Position numbers and translations under genes: made by a program | The notes under the pieces: generated by a model | The model's input: only the letters and a program-made list of their open reading frames with translations | Database searches by the model: none | What the model was told of the DNA's origin: nothing | NCBI RefSeq assembly: GCF_040939455.1 | Contig: NC_134116.1 | Coordinates: 71,069,900 to 71,133,899, forward strand | Origin: Microcebus murinus | Taxonomy: Eukaryota > Chordata > Mammalia > Primates > Cheirogaleidae | DNA: 64,000 nucleotides | Direction of reading: 5' to 3' | Shown: piece by piece, positions 35,810-48,869 of the stretch | Layout of the letters: every line of letters begins with the position of its first letter | Numbering within the stretch: position 1 is the first letter of the stretch

Positions 35810-36005
35810 CTTAAGCCATTTCATTTAATTTTCACAAAAACTCTATGAATCAGATACAAGTATTATTGCCATTTCTGTGATTGGAAAAATCAACCTGAGC
35901 AAGATTAAGTAACTTGCTCAAGGTCACATGCTACAAAAGTAGTAGAAATTAGATTAAAACTCAAGTCAATCTGACATGCAGAAGATAGACCTTAGTAATT
36001 TATAT
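35810..36005 (-). mobile_element. MIR SINE, minus strand
   Basis: Reverse MIR order: cattttaattttcacaaaaa-like start at 35819, actctatgaatcagatacaa, tattattgccatttctgtga and taagtaacttgctcaaggtc. Confidence 0.85.
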
Positions 36006-37139
36006 GTCAGCCTAATATTCTACCTGTGACAATGGAATCAATAAATGTTTTTATGTGTGGAATACCATCACAACCATCCTCTGTTGTGACTCATCTCTAC
36101 CCTCTGACACATACAACCTAGGCCTTCCTTCATACCCTCTTCTGTCTCTGAGCTGTTATTTAACAATCCAGTAGCTACGGATCATCCATCACTCCACTGA
36201 AAACTTTCTTAAATCTATTGAAAAATTCAATAGATAGATTTCACACAAATACTGAAACAAAAGGGCTATGGACATATTTGGGAAACCAGAAAAGCACTAA
36301 AATAAACAATAGAGTCCCCCAAGAAATACAATTTTCCAATCCACATGACCTGATTTGCCACCTTTCAGTAAAATAAAATTACATATTTCTTATGGTTCAT
36401 GAGGCTTTCCTCTTCTTTTGAGTCTTAACATCAACTGACAAGCCAAAGCAAACTCAGTGAAAATTTACCACTTCATTTTTCACATCCTTGAACAACTTCT
36501 AAACTAAAAAAGAAAAAAAAAGAAAAGAAAAAGAAAAAGAAAAAAATCAGATTTTTAACATACTCATGGCATCAACCGTAAAACACAAATAATTCATAGA
36601 CATCGTTGATTCATGGAACCAGTTTTTTGTCTTGTATTCCAGACATTTGATGTTCCTTATCTTAAAAGATATATGAGTTTTAGATATATTTTAGATTATA
36701 AATGTTTCTATTTGTACTTATGAGAATGCCTATATTATGCTCAGTATTGTGATAAGTCATTTGCTTCTATTGTTTAAGGTAATAAAGCTAAATTGAGGGT
36801 GAATTTTCACTTCAGATAAGCTCCTTTATATTGAAAACTTCATTACATCTTATAGTTTATTAGCCCTTTAAAAATAATACAATGTACAATCAATGTTTTA
36901 AGGAACATATAATATATAACATATATATAAAGTATATATATATAAAGGATATTATAAAGTTTGTGTGTGTATATGTAATATATGTAATTTTAGCTTGTGT
37001 CTACACTGCATGAAGCAAATATAGATTTTTCCACAATTGCTTGTTGGTTTCTTAGTTTAGTGAAAAGGAGCAAGCATATCACAGTTTAGACCTGGAGGCT
37101 CAAATATGAGACGATCATATTTTTTTTGTCTTTTACACA
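36006..37139. other. Unassigned sequence with A-rich and TA-rich tracts
   Basis: There is a purine AAAAG-type tract at about 36508-36547 and a TA-rich tract at about 36905-36985. No family or exon is recognised elsewhere. Confidence 0.45.
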
Positions 37140-37260
37140 ATCCTTTTGGCATTTAACATGGCCCAGGCACTGTGCTAGGCTCAGAGGATGAAAGATTAAA
37201 GCAGATGTAGTCTGTGTCCACAAGTATTGTCCAGCAAAGATACAGGTGGATCTTGAACTC
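37140..37260 (+). repeat. Ancient repeat of the 'gcactgtgctaggctcagag' type
   Basis: ggcccaggcactgtgctagg is followed by gatgaaagattaaagcagat. It is the same fossil type as 12860-13062. The family is not assigned. Confidence 0.45.
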
Positions 37261-39079
37261 AGCTTTCATTTCTTTGGAGGGTGTTCAAGAATCCTCAGTT
37301 CGGTTGGCTACCATAGTGATACTCAGACCTAATTTCTTCAGAACTCAGATGCTATAATCAAGAATGAGCCTTCAATCCTTAGCAGCAGAGATCCACATCA
37401 CACTGACCCCAATTCTTTGCATTGTTGTGTCCCATGGGGATAAAGTGCAGAAAGTGGTGTTTGGAGGGATGTCCCTTGAGCCCATGTGACCAAGGAAGCC
37501 AGGCCTAGCAGGAAAGCCAGCCCAGTACCTAAGAAGCAGGGGCTTTGTTCAAGAGGAGGGAGGGGAAAGAAAGCCTAGGAATTTTTATGTGGTTTCTGTT
37601 TACCTGTAGGGACAATGACAAAATAGCACAATGCTTAAGGTAAAATGTGTCTAGAATGATCCACATAGTCAAGTTTTACACATTTGATGTAATATCTACA
37701 TATATTACTTTTCTGTTTTCATTTAAATAATTTGGAATTTTTAATTTTAAAAATATAAGTTTCACTAGTGTGGAATCAAAAGATATGACTTACACTGGTT
37801 TTCAGCATTATTTGAAATGAAAACTGAAGTCAGAGTTTTCAACCATAAATAGGTATCAGGTTAGATAGTAAGTGTGTTTAAAGAATCCAAGTGCTCCACT
37901 TAAAAGTCATCTTGGATTTTAGAATCAGAAGCCCCAAATTGGGCTTTGTAACTCTGGTAGAGTACTCATAGCTCAAATGCCATGTCCATCTTTCAGGGCT
38001 GTAGTAAGGATTAAAGGTTGTTTTCATAATGAATTTACCATGTAGTCAATGCTCAACAAATGATAGCTATTATATTAAAAGGTATTCAAATCTGGGAATT
38101 CTGCAAACTCACATGTGGTTTTCATTTCAACCCTTAAAGTCCCAATTAGTTAACTTATTTCACCTAATTCCCCAAATGCAATATAAGAATAGTTTTCTCT
38201 CATATTTAGTAAAAACTTAACTTTAACACACTGACCTCGTATGGATAAGAAATTTGACTTCAGCTTTCCTTTTCAAATCCAAGTCCTTCATATTTCGAAT
38301 GATGAAAAAGACAAGCACAAGTCAGATCTTTTGGATCCCCTAGGTCTAGTGTGACTGATATTTATTTTTTAAAATTCTTTAAAATTCTGGACCCTTTTAA
38401 TGAAAACAAAAAAAGAGAGAGAGAGAGAGAAGTCGTATATGCAGGTGTTACGTCAAGTATTGTCAAACTCCAACAAAGAATAGACAGTAATAGTTGTTAA
38501 CTCCAGGAGTTTTATATCTTTGGAATTTCCAGTTGGATTTACAGGGAATCATATTCCAATCCTGTTGTTTCTACGAAGATGCTTACTTGCCACCTGATCC
38601 AACTTGTCTTCTGAAATAAATAATAGAGGCTATTAGAAATTCATGAACAAACTGTGCCTTAAATTTGTTCCCCTGTGAATTTAATTTGAGAAATTAATGA
38701 GCTCTGCTGAGACATTTTCCTGGTGAATTAATGGAAGATTATGTAATTTTATTTAGCTAGAACAGGAATTCCAAGCTCTGCCCTAATAGGGCATCTGTCC
38801 TGACATGGGCACTGAAGACCCACCCCCCAAAGTTTCTTCTGGAACTTCTGAGAATAACATGCTACCTAAGTTTGAGTCAGGGGTTGGTGAGAAGTGTGAC
38901 AGGTTTCTTACTGGGAGAGTGGGAATTAGAGGACAACACTCAAACAGCGACTTAGAAAGGGTCACCACCCCCTGCTGCGAAGTGGGTACAGTATGAGGAT
39001 GAGGGAAAGATTTCTGGGTTTTGTTCTTGGTTTCTATGAATTGAGTCACTGTGAGGGATTCTCAGGCAGTCTGATTAAT
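37261..39079. other. Mostly unassigned sequence; small MIR remnant and GA tract
   Basis: A probable plus-strand MIR remnant lies at about 37955-38075 (gggctgtagtaaggattaaa, gtcaatgctcaacaaatgat). A GA dinucleotide tract is at 38412-38431. Otherwise nothing is recognised. Confidence 0.45.
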
Positions 39080-39179
39080 CCAAAGCAGTGAAAAACTCTT
39101 GGGTGGGCTCTTTCTCAGAAACTTCAGAAAGACTGAAAGGGGGGCTGGTCTCAAACTGTGCGCTGTGAAGCATGAGCCA
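39080..39179 (+). repeat. Copy 1 of a perfect 100-bp direct repeat
   Basis: It begins ccaaagcagtgaaaaactct and ends gtgaagcatgagcca. Every base equals 40598-40697, 1518 bp downstream. The flanks differ on both sides immediately. The unit is not a recognised transposon and has no terminal repeats or A-tail. Confidence 0.97.
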
Positions 39180-39445
39180 GGGATGGTGGAAAGCCTGCGA
39201 TTAAGACTCAGCTTCTAGGTGAAGTGAATGCCCCATTGAATTGTGTCTTTGAATAGTAGGGAGTTGTGGGCTCAAATTAATGAGTGGGAATTTTTTTCCA
39301 GAAGATTCCTAAGGCTCTTCTGCTTATACGTACACTGTTGATATCACTGTTAGTGCTTTGGAGGCTGAGAGACACCAAGGTGCCTTCACGAGCATAAGTT
39401 GGACCACAAATCTGAAGACTGGTGTGCCATTCATCTCTTTGCACA
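39180..39445. other. Unassigned sequence
   Basis: Nothing recognised between repeat copy 1 and the MIR. Confidence 0.4.
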
Positions 39446-39608
39446 TCTCTACCACCTGCCTGTTGGACTTCCTTTAATCCTCACAACAAACATAGGGGCT
39501 ATTAATATGTTCATCAATGATAAGAAAAATGAAGCTCCTGGAGGATGGACATATTATCCCAGGTCAGACAACCAGTGTGCAGGGGCTCTAGGATGTGACT
39601 CTCACTAG
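39446..39608 (-). mobile_element. MIR SINE, minus strand
   Basis: cctttaatcctcacaacaaa, taggggctattaatatgttc, then atcccaggtcagacaaccag match the reverse MIR order. Confidence 0.75.
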
Positions 39609-40597
39609 TCTACTAAAACAGAAGAACGTTGAGCTGAAGACAGATTTATTTGGGAATAAACATAGCTTGCTTTTCAACTACCCCATACTGTAGACAATCA
39701 ATTTTAAAATCCATAAATTGATTAATAATTTCTTGAGGCTTGAGATTAAAACAATAGCAACTCAATAATAAATATTAAAGAAGGAGAAAAAAATTAAAAA
39801 CCTAAGCTGACTAGAGCTGCTTCTGCTTTCCAAGGAAAGGATGGCATAATGCATATCAAATGAGAATTGAATCTTTATTTGATTGAATCTTTATTCAATT
39901 CTATTGCTCTCTCCCCAACCTAGTATAGATGGTCTATTGTTTAGCAGAACACAACAGTGAGGCTTAAATATACAAAGGGCAAAAGACCACTTTGCTGGCA
40001 GAATTTGAGAAAGTTGCTAAATAGTAAGTGGCATGAGCAGTCTATATCCTTCAGCTCTAGGGAGTAGGACAGAGAAGAGGAGAGGAGAGAGCGAGCTATG
40101 GCCATAGCCTACAGCCTATTTAGTTTAAAGGGTCTAGAAACATTTTTTAAAAGGGAAGGCTAAGACTTATTTTTTATTTTTTATTTTTTTTGCATTTCTG
40201 TAGCTCAAAAAGTGATTTTTGTCCTAAATCTTTAGTAAAATCTGTATACAAAATATCTTGGGTAAGTAATTTTTTGGGGGTGGGTAACCGAGGAAAGGAC
40301 TAATTTCCATGTCTGTGTTGTCATAAGAAGAGAAATGGGGACCATGAGAAGGGAGATGTGAGGAGGTCCAGTCCCCTGCAGGAGCAGAAGTCCACTGCCA
40401 GAAACCACAGGAGAATGGGAGCTCTGGGGAGGGAGCGTCACTTAACTCCTGGCCTTTACCGGGCAGCCCCCAATGGAAGGGGACAGCATGGAAGAGTTTT
40501 GGTCACCATCAGTCACTTTCCACTTGCTTAATCAAACCTATTGAAGTCATTTTCGAGGATTGTTTATTTAGATGAATCAATACCTGTGATGATGTCC
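39609..40597. other. Unassigned sequence
   Basis: No repeat family or exon is recognised. T-rich patches lie near 40170-40192. Confidence 0.4.
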
Positions 40598-40697
40598 CCA
40601 AAGCAGTGAAAAACTCTTGGGTGGGCTCTTTCTCAGAAACTTCAGAAAGACTGAAAGGGGGGCTGGTCTCAAACTGTGCGCTGTGAAGCATGAGCCA
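40598..40697 (+). repeat. Copy 2 of the perfect 100-bp direct repeat
   Basis: Identical to 39080-39179. The left flank here is gatgatgtcc and the right flank agctccgggg, different from copy 1. Confidence 0.97.
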
Positions 40698-41309
40698 AGC
40701 TCCGGGGCTCCTGCAGCTGCTCAAAATCAACGTGCAGCCACTAATGACGTGGTTAAGGTTTTCAGGGTGTCTGTGTTTTCTTCCTTAGAAGGAAATGGGA
40801 GCGAATAAATCCAAAGGAGAATAGAAAAGATGCTGTCACACCCCCTGTGTCTGTTTGTCTCCCACATCAACCCAACACACACCCAGGCAAAAACAAAATG
40901 CTAAATTTGCTACCCTGCAAGCATCCACCATAACAAAAACATCTAAATACCTAGAGAAGAGTAAACTCCAGGTGAAAGGTGCAGCAGCCTGCATGACAAG
41001 GCAGAGAATGTCGCCAGTGAGCCGCTATTCAGCTGCCAGGTCATTTCTGTGATCCACAAAGCAGCCCAAGGTGGGGGGCACATCCATTGGAGGTAGTAAA
41101 TGGCAGGCGGTTCTGGCTTCCTGGCCGCTGGGATGGTGGGAAGCATTTAAATTCCCCACCAGGGTTTGGTCTGGGTGAGGAGATCTGTTAACCCATCCCA
41201 CGGAGTAGTCTGGATGCTTGAAATTGGCAGCCCCTTGAAAACACAGACTCTCTTACTTATTTATATTACCAGAATTTCTCTTACGGCAAATGATAACCAT
41301 CCATGATTG
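40698..41309. other. Unassigned sequence
   Basis: No feature recognised. Open frames of about 65 codons on both strands are not convincing. Confidence 0.4.
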
Positions 41310-41545
41310 ACTGTTTTATACTAATAGTAAGCATTTATTAAGCTAGCTTATTATGTGGTGCTAAGTTCTTTAGGTAGAAGTATTTAATTTAATTCTTACT
41401 AAAATGTTGTGAAGTAGATTGTTTAATCCCTATTTTGTAGATGGTAACAAAGAGGCTTAGAAAAATTAAGGGAATTTTCCCAGGGTTGCAGAACTTCTAA
41501 ATGGTGAAGTCAGGATATGAATTCAGGGACTTCGACTTCCTCTAA
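41310..41545 (-). mobile_element. MIR SINE, minus strand
   Basis: Nearly full-length reverse MIR: tactaatagtaagcatttat, gtggtgctaagttctttagg, ttaattcttactaaaatgtt, ttgtagatggtaacaaagag, tcccagggttgcagaacttc, gtcaggatatgaattcaggg. Confidence 0.88.
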
Positions 41546-42116
41546 TTGTTGAATTTAATCGACCAGGAAGATAGACATATAAACCATGAGATGACCTGGG
41601 ATAAATCTATATTCCTGAATCTCCTGCTTATTAATAATCTGGTTTTTTTCTTCCATTGCTTTCTAACAACCCACTATATACTATTCTTCCTGCTCAAGTC
41701 TGGTTGACCTTGAGTATTTGTCAGGTGGGGTAGTGCCTCAATTCATTGCATTCTCTTTTATGTTGCATGTGTGATATAGTGACTTGAAACTTGGTCCTTA
41801 AAATGCTAGGCACAAACTGTTAAAATGGAGTTCTTGTAAAATAAAACCAGAGATCAAAGCTGGAAATAGCTTACGTTTATTTGGATTTCACCAGGGGAGC
41901 ATTAGCTCTTTATGACATTTGAAAGATGATGCTTTTTATGATCTTTCTATAATAGGTTTACCAAAGCACTCTGTCTTATTTAAATTCCAATGATCCTAAA
42001 GAAAAAAAATATGCATCATAAGTTCTCTTGCAGTTGATGGACTTTAATCATTCATGACTCTAAAAATTTGTTCAGTAGAAATGAAATATATTAATAGTTT
42101 GACTGGATTCTATAAG
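41546..42116. other. Unassigned sequence
   Basis: No repeat family or exon recognised. Confidence 0.4.
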
Positions 42117-42132
42117 AAAAATCTGGAAGTTT

Positions 42133-42468
<336 letters not shown>

Positions 42469-42478
42469 TCTGGAAGTT

Positions 42479-43415
42479 CGTTCGAGTCACTATTTAAATG
42501 GCAGTGTAGAGTAAATGGCTAGAAATGTCACATATGCAAATACTGCTTTCTGCATCTGCTGGGAGTGATTTGATTAAATTATTCTCTCGCTATGCTTGGA
42601 TACTCCTAGTATGACTAATTAACAACAACAATGACCAGCCCAAATTAAGTACTTTACTTTTATGAAGTATTTTCTTCTCTGCAATATTTTAATGGAATTA
42701 AAATAAGAAAAGAAAAAAACATGTTGACTAGTCAAAAGCATAACTTGCTTATGTTTGTCCCCTGCAGTACAGACCAGGAATGAATGGACAAAAGGGAGAG
42801 GACATGGACGTGAAGCCCTCCTCCTTTATGTCCAAGGGGAGTGCTTAGCCTCTCAATGTTTAATTAAAGCAAACTATATTCAGATACAATTAGGAGGCAT
42901 TCATTATTATCGTTAATGATCTAATGTTAATTCAAGTATCCAAAACATTCTAGCTAGGGTACAGCTCACTGAAGCTTTAAACAGAGGACATAGCTGACGA
43001 GGCTTGCAGTGCTTTGTGCATCTAAAGTTGAAGAACATGAAGAGGAAAGGTGAAGATCTGTGTCAGGGCTGAACACAGGCTCCTCGCTGAGGAGAAGGCG
43101 AGCATCTTTATGTCCGATTGTCAGGGTAGGACAACATGAATCAATTACCTATCGTCTCCACCCAGGCCGGTGTTTTTCAAACCATGTTCCACAAAGCCCC
43201 AAATGAGGATTATTTATGGAGATAATTCAGTAACTCATCCTGGTCCCTGGTCCTAGAAGGAGGTCAGAGAGAGGCTGAGTGAACAGGGCTCTGGCTCTAA
43301 CTAATTTCTTCTAACAGATCAAGTCTATCTTATTTGCTTTTGAGTGATATTCACTGATTCCAATTTTAAAAAGAGTTATTAACATATGTTCCGGTAGTGT
43401 GATCAGTTCTTTTTC
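42479..43415. other. Unassigned sequence
   Basis: No recognised repeat or coding feature. Confidence 0.4.
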
Positions 43416-43419
43416 CTTT

Positions 43420-43735
43420 AGTCTTTCAGGTCTCAACTTGAGTGTCATCTCTTTGGAAAGGCTTTTTCTGGTTCTCTCCCCACCCAAGGTGTCCTTTCCC
43501 TTATAACTCTCTTTATTGCCTTCCTATCCCTCACCAAAAGTTTAATTGGTTTTGGTTGTTCCTTTGCATACTTTTGAATTGTCTGTTTCCGGTGAAGACA
43601 TGCAAGCTCTGTTGGAACAGGTATTTTATTTTCCTTGATTTTGGCCATGTCGCCTGCACTTTCCATCATGCCTGACACATAGTTAGTGCTCAGTAAATTT
43701 GCCATGAAGAACCAAATGAAAAACTAAATGAATGG
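43420..43735 (+). mobile_element. L2-type LINE 3' end, plus strand
   Basis: Blocks of the L2 3' end in order: tcaggtctcaacttgagtgt, aaggctttttctggttctct, tgcaagctctgttggaacag, catgcctgacacatagttag, tgctcagtaaatttgccatg and a gaa/aat-rich terminus. Confidence 0.7.
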
Positions 43736-46139
43736 GCAAACGTGTTCATAGCTGTGTTCACGCTGGAATTCAGGCGTGCTTGATTATGTCTGTAGACCTA
43801 AGGTGAATTCATTGTTCCCCAGTGACCTACTTGTACACAGGCAGCATTCCGGGCAAGAACCAGTGTAAGAGGAAAATAAAGTCAAGGTACTGATATTTGG
43901 TTCCATTTTTGCCCCATTTAAACACTTTTCTGTGTATAGGTCTACTTTCTGTAAGATAACTAGGATATGTGCACACATGCCACTTGAAAGTCATAATTTT
44001 AAAGATAGTCAAACCAACACATTTTATTCAGATTATCTGTATAGGCTGGGGTGCAATTATGATAAAACACTGTGGAGTAAGCTTGATAAATGCTAGAGAG
44101 TGGGGAAATATATTTGCTAGAAACCAACGGGATTGTCTGTCTTGGTGCAGGAGTAGCTGCTGTGGTTTTATGTCTACAACAGGTCAAGGTGAAATAAAGC
44201 GAGCAAGAGTCTCCTTCCGGAGGCTCCCTTCTTATCCCTTCTTGTTACCTCCTTGTCACCAGGGACTCTGGTCTCAGAAAAGAAAGAGACCCTCAAAGAT
44301 ATTTAATTACTTGTGGTTCTGTGTGGAAATTTATTATCCTTATCATAGAGGCATTGACAATGGCCTTGAAAAAAAAGGGGACAAAAAGGGGATAGTGAGT
44401 AGACTATAATTTATAAACTTATAAATTAAACAAAATCTATTTGAGAATGACTCTGCCAATTCAGGCTTGGTTGGCCCCTTCCAAGTATTTCTCTCTGACA
44501 GTCATGCTTTTTCCTTTAATTAAAAAAAAAAAAGGATTTTATTTTCTCAAAAAAAAAAAAATGAATGACTGTGGCTTTTTTCAATAGGGATTGAACTTTT
44601 CATTATCATTATTATTTTCTTCAACACACCTAGTATTTACAAGTCTTTTTAGGTCTTTGAGCATCTTCAAGTAACCAAATAATTTATTGGATCAGCAAAG
44701 ATAAGTGAAAACTGACCTTAAAGTCTGATTAATTTCCAAACTAACCATGAAAGATTTTGAGAATCAAGGGCCTGAATTAACCCATGGGAAACCAAATAGT
44801 GCTTTTTAAATCCAACCAATAAATTAGAGTTATGGATAATTGATCACCTGAATTGTTAATTTTTCCTATGTGAATGGTGTCTAACCTCAGAGTTTCCATG
44901 CTCCTAGGTAATCAGTCAGGGTGTGTATGGATTGTTGGGTAATTGCAGCCTGACAGAAAGGCAAATAAAGCTCCCATTCCACCCCACGGTATGAGGCCAC
45001 TTATAGTATCAAACTAAAAGCACTAAGAGCTAGGACTCAGGCTTCAATTTGTTAAAACAAAACAAAACAAACCACCACCAACCAGTGAACCAAGAGGGCC
45101 AAGTATTAAACATAGGGGAATATTAAGAAATGGAAGTAGGTGTAGGGTGCTAAATGAAATCTTTATATAGAAAATGCATCTAATAAGATGAGTGGCTTGT
45201 AACATGCCCTGTAGGAAATATTTCCGGTGTAAATCTTTCCCTTACTGAATTATACTTTTCAAAATAAAGGATATTATCTCCATACAAAGAAAGTGCACAG
45301 CAAATGAAAGACAAGAATAATAAAAATACTAAGATTTGAAAACACAGTCTGAGTTATCATGGCATTGGAGAGCTGGATAATTATCCAGGGACTCAAAAAT
45401 CCCAAACCCCGTCCCACAGTTTCTGAGAATTCCCAGGAGGTAACGTCCACACGGTCTTTCTGCTTCAGACCCCACACTCTGATATTGTGTTCTTATGTCA
45501 TCTCCTGGGAAGCTCAGTTCTGTCACCGTTGGCAACATAATCTCAGGTCAATCATTTGGTGAGACTGGTTGATATCAGAGGACCCTTGTCAAACCCTAAT
45601 GACTTTCTCAATGCCCCTTCATCTCTCACTTTCTCTGTGCTGGCTGTTCACTTCAGGATTGAAAATGAGAAAATCCCTCATCAGATGAGGTTAGTGATTA
45701 TATTTTGTGGCAAGTTATGTGAATATTTAAGTTAAAAGTAAGTAAGAAATAAATAAAAAAGTGGATTATGCTTTCTCTGAGAGGAATTCCAGCAGGTAGA
45801 AAATCATTGTCTCCCCCTCATCACAAAGATGATACAAAATATATCCAGAATCCTGTACACTGATTCACACAGTGGGTCTGTTATGAATGAATTTTTATAA
45901 AACTCAGATTAATTTTTGTATCCTCACACATTCTTTAACAACATTTTAATTAATGAATTCCTTTATTCAGTGACTATTTAAAGCCTATGTAAAGTAGTTG
46001 TGGAAGAAAATCACCCTTTCTTCTTGTGTCCATTACTATAACCATAAATGTATGAGATTGTCCATTTTCCCACACTTACTAGCACTAGAAAATATTATTT
46101 GAAAACATTTTGAAAATTTATGGAGGAAAATTGTAGACT
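43736..46139. other. Unassigned sequence
   Basis: 2.4 kb without recognised repeats apart from two A-rich runs (44521-44534 and 44549-44561) and an AAAAC patch at about 45053-45074. The 146-codon open frame 43969-44409 (plus) has no recognisable motif and lacks supporting signals. Confidence 0.4.
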
Positions 46140-46830
46140 ATAGTGGTTGTAATTTGTGTATCTTTGAGTCCTGGTGACATTGAATCCTCTCTAAATTATG
46201 CTTATTGACTATTTCTATTCCTTCCTTTATGAATCGCCTATTCACATTCTTTATCAATTTTTAATTGGATAATTAATTTAATTGATAATTCTATCAAGAA
46301 AGTAGAACAGGTAGGTGGTAGAATCCAAATATATAGGCTTCAAAATACCTGGGATAAGGGAGGGATGGAAAAAGACTTAAAAATTGCTAAAGGAGTTGGT
46401 GGTATTTATCTCTAGCAGAAATGCCCACATTTAATTGGAATGCCCATGTTTTTCTTATTGATTTATAACAATTCTAGGTCTATAAATAGTATTTATATGT
46501 CCTATTTATTGTTTGCTTTTGAATTTTGATTTTATTTCTTTTGGATTGCTTCCTACAGGGATAAGTAGAAGAAGGTCTTTCTCATTCCAAGATCATGTAA
46601 ATATTTAGCTATTAATATATTTGCTTCTAATAGTTTCATTTTTGTTGTTTAAACCTTTGGTCAGTATGAAATGATCTTTGGGATTTAATTTGAAGTAAAT
46701 ATTTAATTTTGTTTCCCTAAGTGATTAGTTGTTTATTTGTTTAACAATCCATTCACATTTTGCCTTCTGATATTATTATAACAATACTTTCTGTTGACAA
46801 CTGGATCCATCTTTTCACTAGTGATATTAT
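46140..46830 (-). mobile_element. L1M fragment, minus strand, with a 160-bp insert
   Basis: Antisense L1 text: ttgactatttctattccttc, gaatcgcctattcacattct, then after an interruption tttttcttattgatttataa, cattccaagatcatgtaaat, ttgctttctaatagtttcat-like text and tgggatttaatttgaagtaa. The interruption, 46270-46429, is bounded by the direct repeat tttaattgga (46260-46269 and 46430-46439). Confidence 0.75.
46282..46423 (+). repeat. Arm 1 of a local inverted repeat (about 142 bp)
   Basis: Its reverse complement matches 46953-47092 with about nine mismatches and one 2-base gap (by eye, roughly 93%). It starts ttgataattctatcaagaaa and ends ctctagcagaaatg. It lies inside the L1M fragment and is the inserted copy. 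Confidence 0.92.
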
Positions 46831-46952
46831 TTTTATCTTTATCTTATTTTAATTAATTTTTATTTTCCTCAAAGTAATAGGAATATATAGTTCCAAAATC
46901 AAATAGCAGTAAGTAGCCTAAAATATGAATAATGTTTCCATATTCTAGCCTC

Positions 46953-47092
46953 CATTCCTGCTAGAGTTAAATACCACCAACTCCTTTAGCAATTTTTAAG
47001 TCTTTGTCCATCCCCCTTATACCAGTTATTTCGAAACCCATATATTTGGATTCTACCACCTACCTGTTCTACTTCCTTGATAGAATTATCAA
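46953..47092 (-). repeat. Arm 2 of the local inverted repeat
   Basis: It reads cattcctgctagagttaaat through to tagaattatcaa and is complementary to arm 1. It merges with unassigned sequence downstream, so it is probably the source copy. The spacer between arms is about 529 bp. Confidence 0.92.
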
Positions 47093-47379
47093 ATAATCTC
47101 AAGTCATTCCTCTATCAGTGATTTTAGCACCTTGAGTATTGTCTTTCTCTCCACCACTCTACCTCACAACATTCTTAATAATTGCAGTACCTAAACAGAT
47201 AACGTTCATATGCTCTGGACTTCCAATTCTTTGATGTCTCCTATCAAGTCCTCCATTCTAACTCAGCCACACACTTCCATGGTTACAGCCTAGACTTTGC
47301 CATTACCGATAATGGTACCAACTCCAAAATTGCATTGTCAAGTCACTTAACTCTCATCATCACCTCCTATAATGTCTAT
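47093..47379. other. Unassigned sequence
   Basis: No family recognised. Possibly part of the element that supplied arm 2. Confidence 0.35.
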
Positions 47380-48420
47380 CAATAGGTAAATGATCAAAAC
47401 AAACATACAAACAAAAAAACCTGGTACCTTACATCCTACTGTAGTGTGTACACCAAACTCCAAAAAGATTTACATATATATTACTAGACCAAAAATGAAG
47501 AACATCTCCAGGCATACTATTGAGTAAAAGTATGGAGTGACCAGAAAATAGGCACAGTATGAAACTATCTATGAAAAAAGTAGAAAATTCATAACATAAA
47601 ACTATGTCAATATATGTCTAGATATAATCATATACATGATCTCTGTCTCTATATCTATATGTTCACAGCTCACTATATCTATGGTATAGAATAGTATACT
47701 ATAAAAATATACAGCATAAAAATTTCTAGACAGAGATAGACATAGATAGCTACCTGTAGCTATCTGTAGCTGTATCCCTATATCTTCTGTATCTATGTAT
47801 ATCTAAGTATATTATAGTTTATACTGTAAATTTTCTCCTAAAAAAGTCACATTCCCCATAAATATGTATAATTATTATATATCAAAAATAATAATAATAA
47901 ACAATTACCAACTGACAAAAAATTAAGCTATTTATATTATATGCATTTTATGGTCACTTCATATTTTCATGTAATAATATATCTTGGAGAAATTCCCATA
48001 TTGGTGTACAAATAGCTGTTATTTAACATTTGTAGTACACTCTATAGTAAACATATAATATACTGGGCTTTGTTTTATTTTATTTTTTTGTTTTGATCAT
48101 TTCCCTATGGATAGATAGGATGGAAGGTGATAATGAGAGATTGAGTGAATTGAAAATGAGATGTTGGAGGTGGAACCATTACTGGTAATGACAAGTCTAC
48201 ACATATATATTTATCTCTACCTCTCTATCAATATCTACATATTCATAAGCATGGAAAATATCTGGAAGGCTTCACAATAAATTGATGATTATCTCTGGCA
48301 AGAGGAGTGTGATCCTCCCCTTGATGATCAAGAATAAGGCCAATTTCCATAACATATGGTTTTTAATCATTAGATTACATATTTGTGTATCATTTCTATA
48401 ATTAAAAATAAAAATAAATA
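47380..48420 (+). mobile_element. L1M 3' UTR fragments, mainly plus strand
   Basis: Typical old L1 3' end text: gagtaaaagtatggagtgac, cacagtatgaaactatctat, later tatctggaaggcttcacaat, gattatctctggcaagagga and tgtgtatcatttctataatt with an A-rich end at about 48400-48420. A stretch near 47960-48100 (aaattcccatattggtgtac) reads more like antisense L1, so the block is composite. Confidence 0.6.
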
Positions 48421-48429
48421 CTTTTTATT

Positions 48430-48720
48430 AAATTCTGTCTTTCCCTTCAAAATTGTAATAAAATATTGATTGATAGTACATTTGATTTAAAGGCTAACTA
48501 GACAAGAAGAACAGATATTATTATAATGTTAAGTACTTCCATTCAGGAATGTGTTATTTCTCTCAATTTATGTATGGGTTTCTTTATGTCCTTCAGTAAA
48601 TTTGTGTGCTTTTAATTTTATAATACTCCTGTATATTCTTATTAAGTTTATTCTTATATATGTTAAATGTCAATTATATTGCTAAGGATCTCTATTCCCC
48701 ATGATATTCTAATAGTTCAC
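48430..48720 (-). mobile_element. L1M fragment, minus strand
   Basis: Antisense L1 ORF2-type text: gtgttatttctctcaattta, ctttatgtccttcagtaaat, ttttataatactcctgtata, attaagtttattcttatata. Confidence 0.55.
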
Positions 48721-48869
48721 TAGTTCACTTACTACAGTAAATCTATTAAATAATTGTTATATAATTAGAGCTCTTTTAAGTTCTAATTATTTTTGGTTGA
48801 ATCAGTTTGTCAAAGGAGATAATCACATCATCTCCTTGTAGCCTATCATGATCATTTAACCTCCTTACA

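Noticed and set aside
43969..44409. 146-codon plus-strand frame
   Set aside because: No recognisable domain, no splice or promoter context, and a competing frame on the other strand. Kept as unassigned sequence.
46282..47092. Inverted repeat read as the terminal inverted repeats of a DNA transposon
   Set aside because: The sequence between the arms is continuous antisense L1M text rather than a transposase or MITE core, and arm 1 alone is framed by a direct repeat.
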